DNA from: Streptomyces scopuliridis RB72
GTDB taxonomy: Bacteria > Actinomycetota > Actinomycetes > Streptomycetales > Streptomycetaceae
Direction of reading: 5' to 3'
Length of the DNA: 64,000 nucleotides
Assembly (NCBI RefSeq): GCF_000718095.1
Contig: NZ_JOEI01000031.1
Location: 124,001 to 188,000 of the forward strand
Below are positions 19,019 through 27,365 of the stretch, piece after piece (position 1 is the stretch's first letter; each line of letters opens with the position of its first letter). The position numbers and the translations under genes were made by a program. A model generated the notes under the pieces. The model was given only the letters and a program-made list of their open reading frames with translations, made no database searches and had not been told where the DNA came from.

Positions 19019-19552
19019 ATGAGCATCGACGGACTCGACGGCCGGCTGATCGTGCTGCTCGCGCGGGAGCCCAGGATCGGGGTGCTGGAGGCATCGCGCC
19101 GGCTCGGGGTGGCGCGCGGCACGGTACAGGCGCGGCTCGACCGGCTCCAGTCGAACGGGGTGATCAGGGGGTTCGGCCCGGCCGTGGATCCGGCGGCCCT
19201 CGGCTACCCCGTCACCGCCTTCGCCACGCTGGAGATCAAACAGGGGCAGGGCTCCGACGTACGGGCCCATCTGGCGACCGTCCCCGAGGTGCTCGAACTA
19301 CACACCACCACGGGCCAGGGCGACATGCTCTGCCGGCTCGTGGCCCGCTCCAACGCCGATCTCCAGCGGGTGATCGACCGGGTCGTCGGTTTCGAGGGCA
19401 TCGTGCGGGCCGCCACGGCGATCGTCATGGAGAACCCCGTACCGCTGCGGATCATCCCGCTGGTGGAGCAGGCCGCCGAGGACTCCGCCGGAGACGCCGC
19501 CAGGGACTCCGCCGGGAACCCCGCCGGGGAGGGATTCGTCAGGAAGGGGTAG
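19019..19552 (+). CDS. AsnC/Lrp-family transcriptional regulator
   Basis: A 177-residue regulator with an N-terminal winged helix (residues 1-60: LDGRLIVLLAREPRIGVLEA, recognition helix GVARGTVQARLDRLQSNGVI) and a C-terminal RAM effector domain (GYPVTAFATLEIKQGQG through GQGDMLCRLVARSNADLQRV). The last 20 residues are an Ala/Gly/Asp-rich tail. GGGGAG lies 8 nt before the ATG. Divergent from hppD; a role in controlling aromatic amino acid degradation is an inference from this placement. Its 3' end overlaps the convergent HxlR gene by 14 bp. Confidence 0.92.
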   Translation: MSIDGLDGRLIVLLAREPRIGVLEASRRLGVARGTVQARLDRLQSNGVIRGFGPAVDPAALGYPVTAFATLEIKQGQGSDVRAHLATVPEVLELHTTTGQGDMLCRLVARSNADLQRVIDRVVGFEGIVRAATAIVMENPVPLRIIPLVEQAAEDSAGDAARDSAGNPAGEGFVRKG

Positions 19553-19901
19553 CCCCTTGCGGGGTCTTCCCCAGGACGTGTTCCCGTCCCCACAGGCCGA
19601 GCGGCTGGAGCGCGGCCCCGAGGGCGACACCGCGCCCGGTCAGCGCGTACTCGACGCGCGGCGGGATCTCGTCGTACACCTCGCGGGAGACGATGCCGTG
19701 CGTCTCCAGCTCACGCAGCTGGCTGGTGAGGACCTTCTCCGTGACGCCGGGGAGCATCCGGCGGAGTTCGCCGAAGCGGCGCGGGCTCTCGTCCAGCGCC
19801 CAGAGGATCAGCACCTTCCACTTGCCGCCGATCACATCCATGGCCGCGTCGATCCCGCAGTGATACGCGTCGGGCGCGCCCGGCCTGCCCACGGTCGCCA
19901 T
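19539..19901 (-). CDS. HxlR-family winged-helix regulator
   Basis: A 120-residue MarR-like repressor. The HxlR signature is complete: YHCGIDAAMDVIGGKWKVLI near residues 10-30, the RFGELRRMLPGVTEKVLTSQ helix-turn-helix, and VEYALTGRGVAL. The conserved Cys in CGID near residue 13 can act as a redox or aldehyde sensor in some members. I start at 19901, with GGGAGGG upstream. It is divergent from an NAD(P)-dependent reductase, a pairing that is frequent for this enzyme class, and likely represses it. Confidence 0.93.
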   Translation of the reverse strand: MATVGRPGAPDAYHCGIDAAMDVIGGKWKVLILWALDESPRRFGELRRMLPGVTEKVLTSQLRELETHGIVSREVYDEIPPRVEYALTGRGVALGAALQPLGLWGREHVLGKTPQGATPS

Positions 19902-20005
19902 CGTCCTCGGCCCTCCCTCTCCGACCTGGTCACATACCTCGGGGGAACCACCCACTTCGGAGTGCGTACTTGTTGGCCCCCGCGTTGTCGACCAGCGTAT
20001 TCGTC
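19902..20005. promoter_or_regulatory. Divergent HxlR / reductase promoter region
   Basis: This 104-bp region holds two overlapping short dyads, CACT-TCGG-AGTG (19953-19964) and AGT-GCGT-ACT (19961-19970). They are candidate HxlR operator elements, because HxlR-type repressors normally bind the intergenic space between themselves and the divergent target. Confidence 0.45.
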
Positions 20006-20941
20006 ATGACCGACAACATTTCTGACGCTCTTTCCTCTTCCCCTTCCGGCTCTTCCCCTTCCGCCTCTCGATCCGTCTCCCTTCTCGGGCTCGGGGCCAT
20101 GGGTACGGCCTTCGCCCGTGCCTGGCTCGCCGCCGGATACTCCGTGACCGTATGGAACCGTACGGCGGACCGGGCCGACGCCCTGGTGGCCGAGGGCGCC
20201 ACGGCCGCCGCGAGCGCCGCCGAGGCGGTGGCCGCGAACGCGCTGGTCGTCACCTGTCTGCTGGACGACGCCTCGGTCGGCGCGGCGCTGGAGGGTGCCG
20301 ACCTGACCGGCAAGGACCTGGTGGACGTCACCACCGGGACCCCGGCCCAGGCACGGGCGCGCGGCGAGTGGGCCGCGGCGCGCGGGGCCCGTTTCCTCAG
20401 CGGCGGGATCATGGCCGTACCGCCGATGGTCGGGGTTCCCGAGGCGGGCGGCTATGTCTTCTACAGCGGCTCGCCCGAGCTGTTCGAGACGCACAGGGCG
20501 GCTCTGGCGGTCCCGGTCGGCACGCGGTACGTCGGCGCGAACGCCGGCCATGCCGCCCTCCAGGACGTGGCGCTGCTGAGCGGGATGTACGGCATGCTCG
20601 CGGGCATCACGCACGCCTTCGCGCTGGTGCGCGGGGAGGCGGAGATCTCGCTGAAGGAGTTCACACCGCTGCTGACCGGCTGGCTGATGTCGATGTCCCC
20701 GACGGTCGAGCAGGTTGCCGCGCAGCTGGACAGCGGTGACTACACGTCGGACGTGGTGTCCAACCTCGCCATGCAGGTCGCGGGGGTGAAGACCTTTGTG
20801 GGGACGGCGCGGGAACAGGGGGTGAGCCCCGAGCTGCTGACCCCGTACTTCGATCTGATGAAGCGGCGGCTGGAGGGTGGCCAGGGGGCGGAGGGCGTCA
20901 CGGGGCTCGTCGAGTTGCTGACGCGGGACGGCAACGGCTGA
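20006..20941 (+). CDS. NAD(P)-dependent oxidoreductase, imine-reductase / beta-hydroxyacid dehydrogenase family
   Basis: A 311-residue protein with an N-terminal Rossmann domain (VSLLGLGAMGTAFARAWLAA, then VTVWNRTADRADALV, whose N-R pair after the second strand favours NADPH). Serine-rich residues 5-22 precede it. The linker motif LVDVTTGTPAQARARGEWAA and RFLSGGIMAVPPMVG fit the imine-reductase subgroup better than classical 3-hydroxyisobutyrate dehydrogenase, which would have a Lys in the KxxxN catalytic helix. Here that helix reads GHAALQDVALLSGMYG, with an Asp in place of the Lys. Substrate unknown. Divergent from and probably controlled by the HxlR regulator. Confidence 0.88.
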   Translation: MTDNISDALSSSPSGSSPSASRSVSLLGLGAMGTAFARAWLAAGYSVTVWNRTADRADALVAEGATAAASAAEAVAANALVVTCLLDDASVGAALEGADLTGKDLVDVTTGTPAQARARGEWAAARGARFLSGGIMAVPPMVGVPEAGGYVFYSGSPELFETHRAALAVPVGTRYVGANAGHAALQDVALLSGMYGMLAGITHAFALVRGEAEISLKEFTPLLTGWLMSMSPTVEQVAAQLDSGDYTSDVVSNLAMQVAGVKTFVGTAREQGVSPELLTPYFDLMKRRLEGGQGAEGVTGLVELLTRDGNG

Positions 20942-20956
20942 CACTGATCAGCCGGG

Positions 20957-21006
20957 CATGCAAAGACTTCGTTGCAAAGAACATGTTGCAACGAAGTCTT
21001 TGCATG
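20957..21006. promoter_or_regulatory. Double operator: perfect 21-bp inverted repeat ahead of the ArsR-type gene
   Basis: Positions 20957-20977 and 20986-21006 are exact reverse complements (21 bp) with an 8-nt spacer. Each arm is itself a dyad of form TGCAANGANNTCNTTGCA, so this reads as two repressor sites 28 bp apart centre to centre. A promoter fits the right-hand site: -35 TTGCAA (20986-20991), 17-bp spacer, -10 TACGTT (21009-21014). That would place transcription start at about the ATG at 21021, giving a leaderless mRNA repressed when the operator is bound. The factor is most likely the ArsR-type protein itself. Confidence 0.75.
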
Positions 21007-21020
21007 ACTACGTTAGGGGC

Positions 21021-21650
21021 ATGCCCGAGCCCATAGAGCCCGTGAAGCCGACAGAAACGCCGCCGGGGCCCACGAACCCCAAGCAGCGCACCCTCGACGC
21101 GCACTCGCTCCGCGGTCTGGCCCACCCCCTGCGGATACGGCTTCTGGGCACCCTCCGCCACGACGGTCCCGCCACCGCCTCCCAGCTCGCCGAGCGGCTG
21201 GGCGAGTCCAGCGGCGCCACCAGCTACCACCTGCGACAGCTCGCCGCGCACGGCTTCGTCGAGGACGACCCGACGCGCGGAAAGGGCCGCGAGCGCTGGT
21301 GGAGGGCCGCAAACGAGGGCACGAGGTTCGGCCCCGACCTGCACACCGACACCAATCCGGCGGTACGCGGCGCGGTCGACCTCTTCCTGCACGAGATCGC
21401 GACCATCCACACCCAGGAGCTCGCCACCTGGCTGGGGACCGCGAGCGACTGGCCCAGTGAGTGGTCAGGCTCTGCGGACCTCAGCGACTTCACCCTGCGC
21501 CTGACCCCCGAGCAGCTTCACGAGATGAACGAGAAGCTGCACGAGGTCGTCGAGAGTTACCGCTCGGCCGGTCCCGTCGACGAGGAAGCCCCGCAGGTCC
21601 GCGTCCATCTGCATTCCTTCCCCCGCACCGGTTCCACCGGCCGAAGCTGA
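21021..21650 (+). CDS. ArsR/HTH-20-type winged-helix transcriptional regulator
   Basis: A 209-residue regulator. After a Pro-rich start, residues 25-100 form an ArsR-like winged helix (LAHPLRIRLLGTLRHDGPAT, recognition helix SSGATSYHLRQLAAHGFVED, wing GKGRERWWRAANEGTRF). No metal-binding Cys cluster (CxC) is present. The remaining residues are helical and resemble the effector/dimerisation half of the larger helix-turn-helix-domain proteins that control MFS pumps. The only ribosome-like sequence abuts the ATG, so I infer a leaderless start. First gene of a three-gene unit with a small protein and an MFS transporter. Confidence 0.9.
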   Translation: MPEPIEPVKPTETPPGPTNPKQRTLDAHSLRGLAHPLRIRLLGTLRHDGPATASQLAERLGESSGATSYHLRQLAAHGFVEDDPTRGKGRERWWRAANEGTRFGPDLHTDTNPAVRGAVDLFLHEIATIHTQELATWLGTASDWPSEWSGSADLSDFTLRLTPEQLHEMNEKLHEVVESYRSAGPVDEEAPQVRVHLHSFPRTGSTGRS

Positions 21651-21663
21651 AGGAGACCCCTCC

Positions 21664-21873
21664 GTGCATCCCGGCACACACTCCGACACACATCTCCGGC
21701 TGCACGCCCTGCGCGCCGCCGAACTGCGCCACGAGGCCTCCGCGTTCCGCCTCCGTCCGCCGCGCGCGAACCTTCGTACCCGACTCGGCTGGTCCCTGGT
21801 CGAGTTGGGGCTGCGCCTCGTCAACCGGCCGGTGGCGTCCGGGCATCGGCTCGTACGACCGTACGCGGCATGA
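21664..21873 (+). CDS. Small basic protein between ArsR regulator and MFS pump
   Basis: A 69-residue protein without a recognised family. It is Leu/Arg-rich (LHALRAAELRHEASAFRLRP and LGWSLVELGLRLV), likely two amphipathic helices. Its GTG start is 13 nt after the regulator stop with AAGGAG placed 9 nt before, and its TGA overlaps the ATG of the MFS gene (ATGA). This tight arrangement supports it as translated, perhaps as a coupling leader peptide or a small partner of the pump. Confidence 0.75.
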   Translation: MHPGTHSDTHLRLHALRAAELRHEASAFRLRPPRANLRTRLGWSLVELGLRLVNRPVASGHRLVRPYAA

Positions 21874-23240
21874 CCCGGAAGGCCGGCCCCGAACCCGGCG
21901 GGCACAGACCCGCTGACGACCGGTGGCCCTTCGTCGCCACCCTCGCCGCCAACACCATTTCCATCGCCGGGAGTTCACTCACCCTGATCGGGGTGCCCTG
22001 GTTCGTTCTCCAGACCACCGGCAGCCCGGCCAGAGCCGGGGTCGTCGCCTTCTGCGCGACGGTGCCGGTCGTCGTCTCCGCCATCGCCGGCGGTCCGGTC
22101 ATCGACCGGCTCGGGCGGCGGCGGGTCTCCGTCGCCTCCGACCTGATCTGCGGACTCGCCGTGGCCGCGGTCCCGCTCCTGCACTTCGCGGGCGTGCTGG
22201 AGTTCTGGATGCTGTGCGCGCTGATGGCGCTCAGCGGCCTCGTCCACACCCCGGGGATCACCGCCCGCTACGTCCTCCTGCCCGACCTCGCCGAACGGGC
22301 CGGGACGACCCTGCCGCGCGCCGCGAGTCTGTACGACGCGGCCTCGCGCGTCGCGCGCATGATCGGCGCCGCGCTCGCCGGACTGCTGATCGCGGTCATG
22401 GGCGCGGAGGCGGTCCTGCTGCTGGACGCCGTGACCTTCATGGCGTCGGCGGCGCTGATAGCCGCCGGACTGCGGGGGATTCGCGCGGCGGAGCCACAGC
22501 GTCGGGCCCCGGTCTCGCTCGCGACGTACCGCACCGAACTCCGCGAGGGCTACGCCTTCCTGATCCGTACGCGGCTGCTGCTCGACATCACCGTGATGGT
22601 GATGATCACCAACGGTCTGGACCAGAGCTGGGGTTCGGTCCTGCTGCCGGTCCATGCCCGGCAGGAGCTGGGCGGGTCCGCCGATCTCGGGCTGCTCACC
22701 GCGCTGTTCGGCGGGGCGGCGCTGCTCGGGGCCCTGCTGTACGGGGCGTACGGCGAACGCTTCCCGCGCCGCGTCGTGTTCGCGGGCGCCTTCCTGCTCT
22801 GCGGGGCGCCGAAGTACGTCGTGGCGGCGCTCACGGACGGGACCGTACCGCTGGCCGTGACGATGGCCGCGGGCGGACTGGCGGCCGGCGTGCTCAACCC
22901 GATCCTCACCACCGTCATGTACGAGCGGGTGCCGGACGAGCTGCGCAGCCGGGTGTCGAGTGTGACCACGGCGGGAGTCGAACTGACCATGCCGCTCGGC
23001 GGTCTGGTCGCGGGCCTTCTGGTCGAGCGCGCGGGGCTGAGCAACACACTGCTGGCCGTCGGCGGCGTCTATCTCCTGGCGACGCTGAGCCCGCTGGTCT
23101 TCCCGGCCTGGCGCTCCATGGAACGGATCCCGGAGAAGGCGGAAGCCGCCCCGGCCGGGGACATCAACAGCTCGGCACCTGATCCGTCTCCCCCCGCTCC
23201 AGCGCCCGGAGCGCCGACACCGCGCCCTTCAGCGTACTGA
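21870..23240 (+). CDS. MFS transporter (drug-efflux type)
   Basis: A 456-residue major facilitator with about 12 membrane segments. The MFS A-motif-like loop is GGPVIDRLGRRRVSVASDL between TM2 and TM3 (residues about 71-90). Similarity is to the DHA3/EntS-like group of exporters (SLTLIGVPWFVLQTTGSPAR at the start, TARYVLLPDLAERAG in the centre). The last 35 residues are an Ala/Pro/Ser tail, and its final 77 bp overlap the 3' end of the convergent S16 gene. Part of the ArsR-controlled operon; likely substrate an exogenous toxicant, unproven. Confidence 0.92.
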   Translation: MTRKAGPEPGGHRPADDRWPFVATLAANTISIAGSSLTLIGVPWFVLQTTGSPARAGVVAFCATVPVVVSAIAGGPVIDRLGRRRVSVASDLICGLAVAAVPLLHFAGVLEFWMLCALMALSGLVHTPGITARYVLLPDLAERAGTTLPRAASLYDAASRVARMIGAALAGLLIAVMGAEAVLLLDAVTFMASAALIAAGLRGIRAAEPQRRAPVSLATYRTELREGYAFLIRTRLLLDITVMVMITNGLDQSWGSVLLPVHARQELGGSADLGLLTALFGGAALLGALLYGAYGERFPRRVVFAGAFLLCGAPKYVVAALTDGTVPLAVTMAAGGLAAGVLNPILTTVMYERVPDELRSRVSSVTTAGVELTMPLGGLVAGLLVERAGLSNTLLAVGGVYLLATLSPLVFPAWRSMERIPEKAEAAPAGDINSSAPDPSPPAPAPGAPTPRPSAY

Positions 23241-23958
23241 CCGGGATCAGCCGCATTCCCTTCGGCAGCTCGCTCCCGGCATCCCCGCACTCCGCCTTCG
23301 GGACGAGGAAGACCGTAGCCCCGTCGCGCCCCGCGGCCTGGGTCTTCAGGGACACCCCGCCGACCGCGCCGACCTTGCCGTCGCCGCTGATCGTGCCCGT
23401 ACCCGCGATCTTGCGGCCGCCGGTCAGATCGCCGCCCGAGCCGTCGCCGTCGAGTTTGTCGACGATGCCGAGGGCGAAGAGCAGCCCGGCGCTGGGGCCG
23501 CCGACGTCGGCGAGATGGAGGCTGACGTCGACGGTCTTCGGGTCCTTGCCGAGCAGGCCGAGGGCGGCCTGGGTCGCGGAGTTCTGGGACTCCACCATGT
23601 CGTGGGTATTGTGCCGCTCGATCTCCTTGTCGGACTTTCCGGACGGGTAGACCGCGTCACGCGGCAGCACGGCGCGGTCCGTACGCAACCAGCCCTCGAC
23701 CACATCGCCGAAGTCGACATCGGCGGAGGGGCCGGTCGCCACGATGGTCGTCATCCGCAGCTGCCCCTCGGTCTTCCTGGTGGGCGCCCCGCTGATCGTG
23801 ATGATCTGCCGGCCCTGGTCCGCGCCGAGGACATCCGCGGTCATGCCCGGCTGCGCCACGGAGTACGGCAGCGGCGCGGCCCCGACCACGGCGAACAGCG
23901 CGACGATCGGGACGGCGCAGAGGGCGAGGGCGCCGGGGCGCGAGAGACGAGAGAACAC
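23164..23958 (-). CDS. Membrane-anchored S16 (Lon-like) protease domain protein
   Basis: A protein of about 264 residues with an N-terminal membrane anchor (LALCAVPIVALFAVVGAA) and a C-terminal Lon proteolytic domain. The catalytic Ser is in DVGGPSAGLLFALGIVDKL near residue 160, and the partner Lys is in GAVGGVSLKTQAA near residue 210. It resembles the YlbL/SdrC group, but a PDZ domain between anchor and protease is not obvious. Start is uncertain: GTG at 23958 or TTG at 23967, neither with a clear ribosome site. The C-terminal 25 codons overlap the opposing MFS gene. Confidence 0.85.
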   Translation of the reverse strand: MFSRLSRPGALALCAVPIVALFAVVGAAPLPYSVAQPGMTADVLGADQGRQIITISGAPTRKTEGQLRMTTIVATGPSADVDFGDVVEGWLRTDRAVLPRDAVYPSGKSDKEIERHNTHDMVESQNSATQAALGLLGKDPKTVDVSLHLADVGGPSAGLLFALGIVDKLDGDGSGGDLTGGRKIAGTGTISGDGKVGAVGGVSLKTQAAGRDGATVFLVPKAECGDAGSELPKGMRLIPVSTLKGAVSALRALERGETDQVPSC

Positions 23959-24079
23959 GGGTGTCAATCTATCGGGCGCGATCGGGCGCGCGGGACGGCG
24001 TGCCCGTGGGGTAGGTACGGCGGGGCGGACCGGTCGGTCGGACCGGTGGGTCCGGCCGGTCCGCCCGCCCGGCCGGAGT

Positions 24080-24721
24080 TCAGCGCAGTGCGTCCGCCAC
24101 TTCCCGGGCCGCGTCCACGACCCGTGGCCCCACCCGTTCGGGTACGGCGTCCGCGAGCATCACCACACCCACGCTGCCCTCTATCCCGGTGACCCCTATC
24201 AGCGCGGCGGCGGCCCCGCTGGCACCGGCCTCCAGCTCACCGTGGGTGAGGGTGCAGCGCGGCTCGGTGAGGGCGGCCTGACGGGCGGCGAGAATCGCCT
24301 TGCCCGCGGCGCCCCGGTCGAGCGGATGGCGGAAGCCGGCCCGGTAGGCGACGTGGTAGTCGGTCCAGGTCGGTTCGACGACCGCGACGGCCAGCGCCTC
24401 CGCCCCGTCCACGAGCGTCAGATGCGCGGTGGCGCCGATGTCCTCGGCGAGCGAGCGCAGGGCGGGCAGGGCGGCCTCCCGTACCAGCGGATGCACCTGG
24501 CGGCCCAGGCGCAGCACGCCGAGGCCCACCCTGGCCCGGCCGCCCAGATCGCGACGGACCAGGGCGTGCTGTTCGAGGGTGGCGAGCAGTCGGTAGACCA
24601 CCGTCCTGTTGACACCGAGCTTGTTGGACAGCTCGGTGACCGTCAGACCGTGATCGGTGTCGGCGAGCAGCTTGAGGACGCGCAGTCCCCGGTCGAGCGT
24701 CTGGGAGGTCTCCGCGGTCAC
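24080..24721 (-). CDS. IclR-family transcriptional regulator
   Basis: A 213-residue regulator. The N-terminal winged helix (TLDRGLRVLKLLADTDHGLT, recognition helix LGVNRTVVYRLLATLEQHAL) leads to an IclR effector domain (AALPALRSLAEDIGATAHLT, FRHPLDRGAAGKAILA). The effector part is shorter than the usual 170 residues, so the ligand pocket may be reduced. GTG at 24721 is chosen because AAGGAG lies 9 nt upstream; a longer frame reaches 24931. No obvious catabolic operon is next to it, so its target is unknown. Confidence 0.92.
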   Translation of the reverse strand: MTAETSQTLDRGLRVLKLLADTDHGLTVTELSNKLGVNRTVVYRLLATLEQHALVRRDLGGRARVGLGVLRLGRQVHPLVREAALPALRSLAEDIGATAHLTLVDGAEALAVAVVEPTWTDYHVAYRAGFRHPLDRGAAGKAILAARQAALTEPRCTLTHGELEAGASGAAAALIGVTGIEGSVGVVMLADAVPERVGPRVVDAAREVADALR

Positions 24722-25061
24722 GACGCCTTCTCCTTCGGAGTGAGGCCGCCGGCGGGCCTCGGCACCACCGGCTGCGCTACGCGGCGGAGTTGCCACGGAG
24801 CGTTTACATTGCGGGGACACTAACCATGGACACCGCTCAGCGGAAGACCTCGTCCAGAATCCGGGCACAGAAGGAGAGTTGATCCCTATTCGCGGACAAA
24901 ATCCGACAGAACGGGGACTTGGATCGATCATTCACGCCATACCGGACGGCTTCGGAGGCGATAGTGGCCGCTGCGGGGCCCGGCAGCGGCCACGGCGTAC
25001 GGAAAACCGCTACGACCTCTGTCGATCACCGCTACGGCGTCCGCCGGAAATCTCCACGGCA
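24722..25061. promoter_or_regulatory. Region between helicase and IclR genes, with helicase terminator
   Basis: No gene seen in 340 bp. A perfect 11-bp hairpin, GTGGCCGCTGC (24964-24974) and GCAGCGGCCAC (24983-24993) with an 8-nt loop, lies about 70 nt past the helicase stop and is its likely terminator. The remaining part, up to 24722, should hold the iclR promoter; TTTACATTGC near 24805 is an AT-rich candidate. Assigning it is tentative. Confidence 0.5.
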
Positions 25062-26849
25062 TCACCGCATCCGGGTGGCCCACTCCCCCACCTTCGCGAT
25101 CCGTTCCCGGATCTGCCCCGCCGTCGCCTCGGCGCTCGGCGGCCCCCCGCACACCCGGCGCAGCTCCGTGTGGATCACGCCGTGCGGCTTGCCGCTCTGG
25201 TGGACATACGCGCCGACCATCGTGTTCAGCTGCTTGCGCAGCTCCAGCAGCTCCTTGTGGGAGACCACGGGCCGCCGCTCGGCCGGCAGCTCCAGCAGAT
25301 CCGCCTCGGCGTCCGGCTTCTTGCGGCTGTGCGCGATCTGCCGCGCCTGCCGCTTCTGGAGGAGCATCTGCACCTGGTCGGGCTCCAGCAGCCCGGGGAT
25401 ACCGAGGTAGTCCTGCTCCTCCTCGCTGCCCGGGTGGGCCTGCATGCCGAATTCGGCGCCGTCGTAGAGCACCCGGTCGAAGACGGCGTCGGACTCCAGC
25501 GCCTCGAAGGGCAGCATGTCCTGCTCGCCGGTGTCCTCGTCCTGCTGCTTCTCGGCCTCCGCCATCTCCTTCTCGGACTCGGCGTAGGGGTCCTCCTCGC
25601 CGTTCTTCTTCGGCTTGTCGAGTACGTGGTCGCGCTCGACCTCCATCTCGGCGGCGAAGCCGAGCAGGCCCGGGATGGTGGGCAGGAAGACGGACGCGGT
25701 CTCGCCGCGCCGGCGTGAACGTACGAAACGGCCCACGGCCTGCGCGAAGAAGAGCGGGGTCGAGATGGTGGTGGCGTACACGCCGACGGCCAGGCGCGGT
25801 ACGTCGACGCCCTCCGACACCATCCGGACCGCGACCATCCAGCGGTCGTCGCTCTCGCTGAACTCGTCGATCCGCTTCGACGCGCCGGTGTCGTCGGAGA
25901 GGACGACGGTCGCCTTCGAGCCGGTGATCTCGCGGATGATCTTGGCGTACGCGCGCGCCGAGTCCTGGTCGGTCGCGATGACCAGACCGCCGGCGTCCGG
26001 GATGCCCTTGCGCACCTCGGTCAGCCGCTGGTCCGCGGCGCGCAGCACATTGGGCATCCAGTCGCCGCGCGGGTCGAGCGCGGTGCGCCACGCCTGCGAG
26101 ATGGCGTCCTTGGTCATGGGCTCGCCGAGCTTGGCCGCGATCTCGTCACCGGCCTTGGTGCGCCAGCGCATATTGCCGCTGTAGCTGAGGAAGATGACGG
26201 GCCGGACGACGCCGTCGCCGAGGGCGTTGCCGTACCCGTAGGTGTAGTCGGCGGCCGAGCGGCGGATGCCGTCGTTGCCCTCCTCGTACGCCACGAAGGG
26301 GATGGGATTGGTGTCGGACCTGAACGGCGTACCGGTCAGCGCGAGCCGCCGGGTCGCGGGCTCGAACGCCTCAAGACACGCCTCGCCCCAGGACTTGGAG
26401 TCGCCCGCGTGGTGGATCTCGTCGAGGATGACCAGGGTCTTGCGCTGCTCGCACCGGTTGCGGTGCAGCATGGGCCGCACGCCGACGCCGGCGTAGGTGA
26501 TGGCGACGCCGTCGTACTCCTTGCTCACCGGCCCCGCCGAATAGTCCGGGTCGAGCTTGATACCTATCCGCGCGGCGGCCTCCGCCCACTGCTTCTTGAG
26601 GTGCTCGGTCGGCGCGACGACGGTCACCTGCTGGACGACATGGTGATGCAGCAGCCAGGAGGCGAGCGTCAGCGCGAAGGTCGTCTTCCCGGCGCCGGGG
26701 GTGGCGACGGCGAGGAAGTCACGCGGCTGCTGCTCCAGATAGCGGCCGAGCGCACCCTCCTGCCAGGCACGCAGCTTGTTCGCGGTGCCCCAGGGGGCGC
26801 GGCCCGGGAAGGCGGGTGAGAGGTGGTGGGAGGAGGCGGTAGTAGTCAC
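25062..26849 (-). CDS. DEAD/DEAH-box superfamily II helicase
   Basis: A 595-residue helicase with both RecA-like lobes. Motif Q-like LRAWQEGALGRYL is near residue 28, motif I (Walker A) ATPGAGKTT near residue 50, motif II DEIHHAGDSKSW near residue 145, motif III LTGTPFRSD near 170, and the C-terminal lobe with DRWMVAVRMVSEGVDVPRL (motif V) and FFAQAVGRFVRSRRRG (motif VI) near residue 370. An acidic, Glu/Lys-rich stretch follows at residues about 410-445. The family includes UvsW/RadD-like helicases in genome maintenance. The exact role is not known. Likely monocistronic, with a hairpin terminator. Confidence 0.95.
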   Translation of the reverse strand: MTTTASSHHLSPAFPGRAPWGTANKLRAWQEGALGRYLEQQPRDFLAVATPGAGKTTFALTLASWLLHHHVVQQVTVVAPTEHLKKQWAEAAARIGIKLDPDYSAGPVSKEYDGVAITYAGVGVRPMLHRNRCEQRKTLVILDEIHHAGDSKSWGEACLEAFEPATRRLALTGTPFRSDTNPIPFVAYEEGNDGIRRSAADYTYGYGNALGDGVVRPVIFLSYSGNMRWRTKAGDEIAAKLGEPMTKDAISQAWRTALDPRGDWMPNVLRAADQRLTEVRKGIPDAGGLVIATDQDSARAYAKIIREITGSKATVVLSDDTGASKRIDEFSESDDRWMVAVRMVSEGVDVPRLAVGVYATTISTPLFFAQAVGRFVRSRRRGETASVFLPTIPGLLGFAAEMEVERDHVLDKPKKNGEEDPYAESEKEMAEAEKQQDEDTGEQDMLPFEALESDAVFDRVLYDGAEFGMQAHPGSEEEQDYLGIPGLLEPDQVQMLLQKRQARQIAHSRKKPDAEADLLELPAERRPVVSHKELLELRKQLNTMVGAYVHQSGKPHGVIHTELRRVCGGPPSAEATAGQIRERIAKVGEWATRMR

Positions 26850-26975
26850 GGTCTCCGGTTCGGGCGCGGGTTGGCGGGGTGGGGCGGGGGTACGTACGAC
26901 AACCGGGCCACCCTACCGGTGGGGTGGCCCGGTCCTCGTCCGCATGAGCCGTGAGCAGTCAGACTGCGACGCCTG

Positions 26976-27365
26976 TCACATCTGCGGGTCGAGCAGCTCC
27001 CGGAGACCTTCCGAGATGGCCTTCACCTCGTCCATCTGCCCCGTAGCCACAGCGATGACCAGCCGTTCCGCCGCGTCGATGTCCGGGCGCAGCTGCACGT
27101 CATTCATGGCCAGGAACGTGACGCATGACAGCCATGCCGTCCGCTTGTTGCCGTCGAACAGCGGATGGTTGATGGCCAGGGACTGCAGGAGCGCGGCAGC
27201 CTTGTCGAACAGGTCCGGATACGCCTCCTGGCCGAACATGGCGGCGGACGGGCGGTGCACGGCCGACTCCAGGAGCCCCACGTCACGGACCACTACCCGC
27301 ATGTCGTCGCAGGCGTGCTCGGCAATGACCAGAACATCCTCGGCGGAGAGATAGACACAGGTCAC
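26976..27365 (-). CDS. Doc-type (Fic fold) toxin of a type II toxin-antitoxin pair
   Basis: A 129-residue death-on-curing toxin. The Fic/Doc core HPLFDGNKRTAWLS near residue 60 contains the catalytic His and the GNKR loop that positions nucleotide phosphates. Doc phosphorylates elongation factor Tu, halting translation. The preceding AEHACDDMRVVVRDVGLLES is typical of Doc's first helix and RDVGLLESAV of its second. The GTG start overlaps the antitoxin stop (GTGA), a coupling that ensures antitoxin is made first. Adjacent to the RHH-like antitoxin with operator-like repeats ahead of it. Confidence 0.93.
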   Translation of the reverse strand: MTCVYLSAEDVLVIAEHACDDMRVVVRDVGLLESAVHRPSAAMFGQEAYPDLFDKAAALLQSLAINHPLFDGNKRTAWLSCVTFLAMNDVQLRPDIDAAERLVIAVATGQMDEVKAISEGLRELLDPQM

